Source: Symbiodinium natans
Lineage: Eukaryota > Sar > Dinophyceae > Suessiales > Symbiodiniaceae
Direction of reading: 5' to 3'
NCBI GenBank assembly: GCA_905221605.1
Contig: CAJNDS010000641.1
Coordinates: forward strand, 64,001 to 100,207
Length of the DNA stretch: 36,207 nt
The position numbers were made by a program, and so were the translations under genes. The notes beneath the pieces are model-generated. The model saw nothing but the letters and a program-made list of their open reading frames with translations. It was not told the origin of the DNA and searched no databases. Positions 29,508 through 36,207 of the stretch are shown piece by piece (within the stretch, counting starts at the first letter, position 1; every line of letters begins with the position of its first letter).

Positions 29508-29706
29508 TCAGACCACACGCGGTGGGGGTGCCAGGCCTTAACTTCACTGGTCTGCCCCGGGCCGCTAAAGTGGGGGTATGCCATGCATCAGGACCGGAGC
29601 CTCTCGCCTGAGAAGCTGCCCGGCCTGATTGCCAAACTCGCCCAGAGCAGCACCCGTGAAAAAAGGCCATCGCATGCAGGGTAGAACGCTGTTGCCCCTA
29701 ATCCCC
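29508..29706. other. 3' untranslated region of the element
   Basis: 200 bases between the RT stop and repeat B1, with no ORF of note. Probably the untranslated end of the element RNA. Confidence 0.5.
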
Positions 29707-29772
29707 CTCCCGCAGGGTCTTGGGATCTAGAGGGCTCGTTCTACCCGCTCGTCCCCAACGCGTTGTCTGAAC
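29707..29772 (+). repeat. Terminal repeat B1
   Basis: 53 bp beginning CTCCCGCAGGGTCTTGGGAT, followed by GCGTTGTCTGAAC (29760-29772). Both parts recur in B2. It abuts A2 with no gap. Confidence 0.88.
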
Positions 29773-29916
29773 GCACTGGGTTTTTGTTTCCCAGGTGTTT
29801 TGACACGCACGAATCATGACCACCCATGTTCGCCCACGCCCAGCTTGGCTTCTGGCTCAGCTGGCCCCGACCTAACCCGAGTTGGGGCCATGCATAGCGT
29901 GTGAGCATCTTTTTCG
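29773..29916 (+). repeat. Terminal repeat A2
   Basis: 144-bp copy of A1 (one extra T), located inside the right end of the element between B1 and B2. Homology to A1 starts exactly where B1 ends. Confidence 0.92.
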
Positions 29917-30004
29917 CCCGCCCTCCCTTGCCCTGCTCACTCAACGCCAGACTCCAAGCTCTCTGCTTTGAGAGTGGAGTAGCCCAGCACACTGCCTCCC
30001 AAAG

Positions 30005-30091
30005 CTCCCGCAGGGTCTTGGGATCTAGAGGGCTCGTTCTACCCGCTCGTCCCCAACTAGGGTTAGGTCTTGCAGTGGGCGTTGTCTGAAC
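30005..30091 (+). repeat. Terminal repeat B2
   Basis: Copy of B1: 53 bp identical (30005-30057), then 21 extra bases, then the same 13-base GCGTTGTCTGAAC (30079-30091). An 88-base stretch separates it from A2. The 1.7-kb repeat array begins at the very next base, so 30091 is the likely right end of the element. Confidence 0.85.
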
Positions 30092-31035
30092 ACTGTGTTT
30101 TGAAGAGGCTGGGAAGGGGGCTTGATTTCCACAGCAAGTGCTAGGAGACCGAGTTCCTGCCTCGGCTTAACCTGCTTGAGAACACAGCGAAGGTCACCTT
30201 CCTGCTGCGCGATGGAGGCCCTCCACCCCCGTAGAGTCTTAGCAAAACGGACCAAAGTGGTGAGCCTGCCCGCGAACGGCGGAGTCGCTGTGTTCCCGAA
30301 TTAAAAAACATTGTTTTGTTATTCCGGGAAACCTAGGACTCCACGGCACTCTATTGGTAAATTGCAATTTGCGAGGACTCCGCCGACTCCGCCGAGGCTT
30401 GTCACGCCGACTCCGCCAGAGCTACAGTAGGTGCCCCTCTAATCTTGATTAGTGACGCCGCGTAAGTGGGCAGGGGTACAGTTGCGGGAAGAGCACGTGA
30501 CTATTCGCTGGAAGTGTATCAGATAGTAGAAGCAGAAGGCAGTGTGCGCGTGAGGCTTGCAGCTGTGATTCTGTCACCTCCAAATCTGGGGTCGAAAAAT
30601 CTAGGCAATTCTGGCTTCGTGTGTGTGGGCCTCCCCTGTGCAAGTTTCTCTCATGTTGATCACTTCCACAAGAAAGCTGCCCGCGGAGGTCGTGGTCTCA
30701 TTACTTTTTCCACGTTGGGGGCTTGTCTGTGGGCCAGAGTCGCCTGAGTGTAGCAGTCTGGAAAGCCACAAAAATAGAAGAATTCGCGAATTTTGGGGCC
30801 GCCAAACGGCCCCAATTTTGGGGTCGCAGTTTCACCCCCCCAATCTAGTTCCAAATTGTCTTGCGAGAGCTGGGTCCATTTCGCGGCCCCATTTTTGGGG
30901 CCGCGAGACGGCCCGTTTTTTTGGCCCTTGAATGCGTCGCGCTGGTGCGGGGGCTTGTCCGAAGCAGCTGCACGCTCGTCTTTGTAATGCTGCAGTGAGG
31001 CAGACCTGCAACTGTGGAGGCCCATCCTGGCGAAG
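30092..31035 (+). repeat. 1.7-kb array unit, forward, partial (X arm)
   Basis: Starts at ACTGTGTTTTGAAGAGGCTG and runs to the first 45-bp core. It lacks the G-rich half of the unit and has a 60-bp deletion near 30930 compared with other units. It contains the TCCGCCGACTCCGCCGA repeat, the CTAATC-TT-GATTAG hairpin and the GGGGCC palindromes. Not coding: ORFs through it have no start or domain support and are mirrored by equally long ORFs on the other strand. Confidence 0.93.
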
Positions 31036-31080
31036 CCAGAATTGCTTGTGTTTTGCGGCCCTGAAAGCGGTCTCGCCCGA
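31036..31080 (+). repeat. 45-bp core, copy 1
   Basis: Begins CCAGAATTGCTTGTGTTTTG and ends TCTCGCCCGA. Here it separates an X arm from an inverted X arm: GGCGAAG before it and CTTCGCC after it. Confidence 0.95.
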
Positions 31081-32730
31081 CTTCGCCAGGATGGGCCTCC
31101 ACAGTTGCAGGTCTGCCTCACTGCAGCATTACAAAGACGAGCGTGCAGCTGCTTCGGACAAGCCCCCGCACCAGCGCGACGCTGCCCAAACTTACTAGAA
31201 AAAGGGCAGGCGCGATCCGGTTGCTTGCGCCCACAGGCTCAAATTCAAGGGCCAAAAAAACGGGCCGTCTCGCGGCCCCAAAAATGGGGCCGCGAAATGG
31301 ACCCAGCTCTCGCAAGACAATTTGGAACTAGATTGGGGGGGGTGAAACTGCGACCCCAAAATTGGGGCCGTTTGGCGGCCCCAAAATTCGCGAATTCTTC
31401 TATTTTTGTGGCTTTCCAGACTGCTACACTCAGGCGACTCTGGCCCACAGACAAGCCCCCAACGTGGAAAAAGCAATGAGAACCACGACCTCCGCGGGCA
31501 GCTTTCTTGTGGAAGTGATCAACATGAGAGAAACTTGCACAGGGGAGGCCCACACACACGAAGCCAGAATTGCCTAGATTTTTCGACCCCAGATTTGGAG
31601 GTGACAGAATCACAGCTGCAAGCCTCACGCGCACACTGCCTTCTGCTTCTACTATCCGATACACTTCCAGCGAATAGTCACGTGCTCTTCCCGCAACTGT
31701 ACCCCTCCCCACTTACGCGGCGTCACTAATCAAGATTAGAGGGCACCTACTGTAGCTCTGGCGGAGTCGGCGTGACAAGCCTCGGCGGAGTCGGCGGAGT
31801 CCTCGCAAATTGCAATTTACCAATAGAGTGCCGTGGAGTCCTAGGTTTCCCGGAATAACAAAACAATGTTTTTAATTCGGGAACACAGCGACTCCGCCGT
31901 TCGCGGGCAGGCTCACCACTTTGGTCCGTTTTGCTAAGACTCTACGGGGGTGGAGGGCCTCCATCGCGCAGCAGGAAGGTGACCTTCGCTATGTTCTCAA
32001 GCAGGTTAAGCCGAGGCAGGAACTCGGTCTCCTAGCACTTGCTGTGGAAATCAAGCCCCCTTCCCAGCCTCTTCAAAACACAGTCAAGCCCCCCTCACCC
32101 CAACCCTTTCAAAAGAGGTCAAACCCAACCCAGCCCCTTCATAGCATGGTCAAACCCGCCCAACCCACCCCAAACCCACCCGAAAGCTACCCTCAGCGCC
32201 TTCAAAACATGGTCAAACCCATCCCAGCCGTCAAAGCACGGTCAAAACCATCCCAAAGCCATCCCACCTTCAAAACACGGTCAAACCCACCCCACCCACC
32301 CGCACCCCTTCTAAACAGGTCCAACCCACCCCGAGTCCCAAACCCACGCCGAACCCACCCAAACCCCACCCGCTATTCTCAGTCCCTTCAAAACATGGTC
32401 AAACCCACCCCAAACCCACGTGCACAACCCTGTCGCTGGGGACGTCGCCCTCCCCAAAATCTTCTTCTTCATTGGGCGCTTGGCAAATTAAAATCCGGGC
32501 CTGCAACACGCTTAAGTATCTTTGCTGTTCAAAGCCCAAGCCTGCCAAAAGCTTTCATTCTGCAATATCTAGCAAACGACTCTGCACAACCGCAGAAAAC
32601 GTTGAGGCCACGTTGGTCAACTCCCCAGACCTTGAAGCGTGACTCCTACCACAGAAAACACCAACAAAGACCTGCAGCTCAACTGGCGGGCCAGCAGCAT
32701 TGCCAGGACGAAGCCCAAGTTACGGGGACG
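31081..32730 (-). repeat. 1.7-kb array unit, inverted, complete
   Basis: 1650 bp that match the forward units in reverse complement, edge to edge between two cores. It contains the C-rich complement of the GTTTGACC-ATGTTTTGAAGG minisatellite (about 32060-32415). Confidence 0.95.
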
Positions 32731-32775
32731 CCAGAATTGCTTGTGTTTTGCGGCCCTGAAAGCGGTCTCGCCCGA
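32731..32775 (+). repeat. 45-bp core, copy 2
   Basis: Same orientation as all other cores although the unit to its left is inverted. Flanked by ACGGGGACG on the left and CGTCCCCGT on the right. Confidence 0.95.
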
Positions 32776-33089
32776 CGTCCCCGTAACTTGGGCTTCGTCC
32801 TGGCAATGCTGCTGGCCCGCCAGTTGAGCTGCAGGTCTTTGTTGGTGTTTTCTGTGGATAGGAGTCACGCTTCAAGGTCTGGGGAGTTGACCAACGTGGC
32901 CTCAACGTTTTCTGCGGTTGTGCAGAGTCGTTTGCTAGATATTGCAGAATGAAAGCTTTTTGGCAGGCTTGGGCTTTGAACAGCAAAGATACTTAAGCGT
33001 GTTGCAGGCCCGGATTTTAATTTGCCAAGCGCCCAATGAAGAAGAAGATTTTGGGGAGGGCGACGTTCCCAGCGACAGGGTTGTGCACG

Positions 33090-33440
33090 TGGGTTTGGGG
33101 TGGGTTTGACCATGTTTTGAAGGGACTGAGAATAGCGGGTGGGGTTTGGGTGGGTTCGGCGTGGGTTTGGGACTCGGGGTGGGTTGGACCTGTTTAGAAG
33201 GGGTGCGGGTGGGTGGGGTGGGTTTGACCGTGTTTTGAAGGTGGGATGGCGTTGGGGTGGTTTTGACCGTGCTTTGACGGCTGGGATGGGTTTGACCATG
33301 TTTTGAAGGCGCTGAGGGTAGCTTTCGGGTGGGTTTGGGGTGGGTTGGGCGGGTTTGACCATGCTATGAAGGGGCTGGGTTGGACCTCTTTTGAAAGGGT
33401 TGGGGTGAGGGGGGCTTGACTGTGTTTTGAAGAGGCTGGG
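33090..33440 (+). repeat. G-rich minisatellite inside the 1.7-kb unit
   Basis: Irregular repeats of GGGTTTGACCATGTTTTGAA (continuing GG), interspersed with GGGTGGGTTTGGGGTGGGTT. Each stretch offers four or more G-triplets and could form G-quadruplexes. Also present at 34780-35120 and inverted at 32060-32415. Confidence 0.88.
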
Positions 33441-34099
33441 AAGGGGGCTTGATTTCCACAAGTGCTAGGAGACCGAGTTCCTGCCTCGGCTTAACCTGAA
33501 CACAGCGAAGGTCACCTTCCTGCTGCGCGATGGAGGCCCTCCACCCCCGTAGAGTCTTAGCAAAACGGACCAAAGTGGTGAGCCTGCCCGCGAACGGCGG
33601 AGTCGCTGTGTTCCCGAATTGAAAAACATTGTTTTGTTATTCCGGGAAACCTAGGACTCCACGGCACTCTATTGGTAAATTGCAATTTGCGAGGACTCCG
33701 CCGACTCCGCCGAGGCTTGTCACGCCGACTCCGCCAGAGCTACAGTAGGTGCCCCTCTAATCTTGATTAGTGACGCCGCGTAAGTGGGCAGGGGTACAGT
33801 TGCGGGAAGAGCACGTGACTATTCGCTGGAAGTGTATCAGATAGTAGAAGCAGAAGGCAGTGTGCGCGTGAGGCTTGCAGCTGTGATTCTGTCACCTCCA
33901 AATCTGGGGTCGAAAAATCTAGGCAATTCTGGCTTCGTGTGTGTGGGCCTCCCCTGTGCAAGTTTCTCTCATGTTGATCACTTCCACAAGAAAGCTGCCC
34001 GCGGAGGTCGTGGTTCTCATTGCTTTTTCCACGTTGGGGGCTTGTCTGTGGGCCAGAGTCGCCTGAGTGTAGCAGTCTGGAAAGCCACAAAAATAGAAG

Positions 34100-34225
34100 A
34101 ATTCGCGAATTTTGGGGCCGCCAAACGGCCCCAATTTTGGGGTCGCAGTTTCACCCCCCCCAATCTAGTTCCAAATTGTCTTGCGAGAGCTGGGTCCATT
34201 TCGCGGCCCCATTTTTGGGGCCGCG
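34100..34225 (+). repeat. Palindrome cluster in the X arm
   Basis: Three close hairpins: AATTCGCGAATT (34100-34111), GGGGCCG-CCAAA-CGGCCCC just after it, and GCGGCCCC-ATTTTT-GGGGCCGC at 34203-34224. The same cluster recurs in every unit and is kept through the unit's copies. In the 35.8-kb copy one base in the second palindrome has changed (GCGGCCG). Confidence 0.88.
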
Positions 34226-34416
34226 AGACGGCCCGTTTTTTTTGGCCCTTGAATTTGAGCCTGTGGGCGCAAGCAACCGGATCGCGCCTGCCCTTTTTCT
34301 AGTAACTTTGGGCAGCGTCGCGCTGGTGCGGGGGCTTGTCCGAAGCAGCTGCACGCTCGTCTTTGTAATGCTGCAGTGAGGCAGACCTGCAACTGTGGAG
34401 GCCCATCCTGGCGAAG

Positions 34417-34461
34417 CCAGAATTGCTTGTGTTTTGCGGCCCTGAAAGCGGTCTCGCCCGA
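34417..34461 (+). repeat. 45-bp core, copy 3
   Basis: Standard junction: X arm (GGCGAAG) to the left and Y arm (CGTCCCCG) to the right. Confidence 0.95.
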
Positions 34462-36116
34462 CGTCCCCGTAACTTGGGCTTCGTCCTGGCAATGCTGCTG
34501 GCCCGCCAGTTGAGCTGCAGGTCTTTGTTGGTGTTTTCTGTGGATAGGAGTCACGCTTCAAGGTCTGGGGAGTTGACCAACGTGGCCTCAACGTTTTCTG
34601 CGGTTGTGCAGAGTCGTTTGCTAGATATTGCAGAATGAAAGCTTTTTGGCAGGCTTGGGCTTTGAACAGCAAAGATACTTAAGCGTGTTGCAGGCCCGGA
34701 TTTTAATTTGCCAAGCGCCCAATGAAGAAGAAGATTTTGGGGAGGGCGACGTCCCCAGCGACAGGGTTGTGCACGTGGGTTTGGGGTGGGTTTGACCATG
34801 TTTTGAAGGGACTGAGAATAGCGGGTGGGGTTTGGGTGGGTTCGGCGTGGGTTTGGGACTCGGGGTGGGTTGGACCTGTTTAGAAGGGGTGCGGGTGGGT
34901 GGGGTGGGTTTGACCGTGTTTTGAAGGTGGGATGGCTTTGGGATGGTTTTGACCGTGCTTTGACGGCTGGGATGGGTTTGACCATGTTTTGAAGGCGCTG
35001 AGGGTAGCTTTCGGGTGGGTTTGGGGTGGGTTGGGCGGGTTTGACCATGCTATGAAGGGGCTGGGTTGGGTTTGACCTCTTTTGAAAGGGTTGGGGTGAG
35101 GGGGGCTTGACTGTGTTTTGAAGAGGCTGGGAAGGGGGCTTGATTTCCACAGCAAGTGCTAGGAGACCGAGTTCCTGCCTCGGCTTAACCTGCTTGAGAA
35201 CATAGCGAAGGTCACCTTCCTGCTGCGCGATGGAGGCCCTCCACCCCCGTAGAGTCTTAGCAAAACGGACCAAAGTGGTGAGCCTGCCCGCGAACGGCGG
35301 AGTCGCTGTGTTCCCGAATTAAAAAACATTGTTTTGTTATTCCGGGAAACCTAGGACTCCACGGCACTCTATTGGTAAATTGCAATTTGCGAGGACTCCG
35401 CCGACTCCGCCGAGGCTTGTCACGCCGACTCCGCCAGAGCTACAGTAGGTGCCCCTCTAATCTTGATTAGTGACGCCGCGTAAGTGGGCAGGGGTACAGT
35501 TGCGGGAAGAGCACGTGACTATTCGCTGGAAGTGTATCAGATAGTAGAAGCAGAAGGCAGTGTGCGCGTGAGGCTTGCAGCTGTGATTCTGTCACCTCCA
35601 AATCTGGGGTCGAAAAATCTAGGCAATTCTGGCTTCGTGTGTGTGGGCCTCCCCTGTGCAAGTTTCTCTCATGTTGATCACTTCCACAAGAAAGCTGCCC
35701 GCGGAGGTCGTGGTTCTCATTGCTTTTTCCACGTTGGGGGCTTGTCTGTGGGCCAGAGTCGCCTGAGTGTAGCAGTCTGGAAAGCCACAAAAATAGAAGA
35801 ATTCGCGAATTTTGCGGCCGCCAAACGGCCCCAATTTTGGGGTCGCAGTTTCACCCCCCCCAATCTAGTTCCAAATTGTCTTGCGAGAGCTGGGTCCATT
35901 TCGCGGCCCCATTTTTGGGGCCGCGAGACGGCCCGTTTTTTTTGGCCCTTGAATTTGAGCCTGTGGGCGCAAGCAACCGGATCGCGCCTGCCCTTTTTCT
36001 AGTAACTTTGGGCAGCGTCGCGCTGGTGCGGGGGCTTGTCCGAAGCAGCTGCACGCTCGTCTTTGTAATGCTGCAGTGAGGCAGACCTGCAACTGTGGAG
36101 GCCCATCCTGGCGAAG
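34462..36116 (+). repeat. 1.7-kb array unit, forward
   Basis: 1655 bp, offset 1700 from the previous unit over the X arm, very similar throughout. No coding region supported. Confidence 0.95.
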
Positions 36117-36161
36117 CCAGAATTGCTTGTGTTTTGCGGCCCTGAAAGCGGTCTCGCCCGA
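36117..36161 (+). repeat. 45-bp core, copy 4
   Basis: Standard X-core-Y junction. The next unit starts at 36162 and is cut by the window end at 36207. Confidence 0.95.
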
Positions 36162-36207
36162 CGTCCCCGTAACTTGGGCTTCGTCCTGGCAATGCTGCTG
36201 GCCCGCC

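Larger units (their letters stand above)
17703..30091 (+). mobile_element. 12.4-kb tyrosine-recombinase retroelement with split direct repeats
   Basis: The element carries RT-RNase H and a tyrosine recombinase, and I see no DDE integrase. This combination defines the DIRS/Ngaro order. The ends support a Ngaro-like layout: A1 (17703-17845) at the left, then B1 (29707-29772) joined directly to A2 (29773-29916), then B2 (30005-30091) at the right. The internal B1/A2 junction is what joining the two outer ends would give, as expected of a circular intermediate. Gene order is unusual: four unrecognised ORFs, recombinase, CCCH gag-like, C5-methyltransferase, RT-RNase H, whereas Ngaro elements usually have gag, RT-RNase H and then recombinase. 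All genes are on the plus strand and GC-rich. No target-site duplication is seen, consistent with recombinase-mediated insertion. Frame breaks suggest this copy is not autonomous as written. Confidence 0.8.
32776..34416 (+). repeat. 1.7-kb array unit, forward
   Basis: 1641 bp. Small deletions relative to the next unit: GGGTTT missing before GACCTCTTTT near 33385, GCA missing near 33460 and several bases missing near 33498. It starts with a single-copy Y arm, continues with the G-rich minisatellite and ends with the X arm. Confidence 0.95.

Noticed and set aside
17703-30091. Classical LTR retrotransposon
   Set aside because: The terminal A repeats are only about 143 bp, lack TG...CA ends, and one of them is internal between B1 and B2. 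No DDE integrase or aspartic protease was seen, while a tyrosine recombinase is present.
17703-30091. Integrated large DNA virus fragment (methyltransferase, recombinase, many GC-rich ORFs)
   Set aside because: RT-RNase H with split direct repeats explains the gene set; no capsid, polymerase or packaging genes were recognised.
33090-33440. Telomere repeat (GGGTTTGGGG-like)
   Set aside because: Irregular and interspersed with GACCATG and TTTTGAAGG; not a regular telomere array such as TTTAGGG.
30466-36192. Protein-coding ORFs of 60-240 aa within the 1.7-kb units on both strands
   Set aside because: They overlap on both strands, vary with small indels between units, cross palindromes and have no recognisable domains.
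30092-36207. Dinoflagellate plastid minicircle concatemer (about 1.7-kb units with a conserved core)
   Set aside because: No plastid gene or rRNA fragment is seen in the unit; the resemblance is limited to size and a constant core.

Overview
The window reads as nuclear DNA of a protist, most likely a dinoflagellate (about 75% sure). It holds a long intronless receptor gene in near-identical tandem copies, very repeat-rich spacers, and a GC-rich retroelement combining tyrosine recombinases, a CCCH gag-like protein, a C5-cytosine methyltransferase and a reverse transcriptase. I recall such recombinase and methyltransferase families from dinoflagellate genomes. No rRNA, tRNA, CRISPR array or bacterial operon signal was seen.

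1-11,040: two minus-strand copies of one gene. The right copy is complete (6641-10456, 1271 aa). The left copy is cut by the window start (1-3069, residues 1-1023). The protein has a signal peptide, about six helical modules resembling the bacterial PilJ sensor domain, an ANF-receptor/periplasmic-binding-protein type ligand domain, one membrane helix and a very short tail. Homology between the copies stops at 3403/10790, where the right copy runs into long (AAC)n and (TACCAC)n arrays. The spacer 3404-6640 holds only weak, possibly exonic fragments and a collagen-like minisatellite.

11,041-16,950: no confident gene. It contains a polypurine tract, a 62-bp minisatellite, arrays of palindromic CCTCGAGG/GGTACC repeats, two inverted copies of a roughly 400-bp block facing each other across microsatellites, and a 225-bp direct repeat.

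16,921-30,091: a minus-strand tyrosine recombinase relic, then a 12.4-kb tyrosine-recombinase retroelement (17703-30091). Its ends look like split direct repeats (A1 ... B1-A2 ... B2). In order it carries four unrecognised ORFs, a tyrosine recombinase, a CCCH gag-like ORF, a C5-methyltransferase in the same frame after one UGA, and RT-RNase H starting at an ATGA overlap. Several single-base frame breaks suggest a recently decayed copy or assembly indels.

30,092-36,207: array of a non-coding 1.7-kb unit separated by an invariant 45-bp core. One unit is inverted exactly between two cores that both keep the same orientation, creating two very long palindromes. The retroelement's right end abuts this array exactly, and its left flank ends in a short match to the sequence expected on the other side of the same array position.
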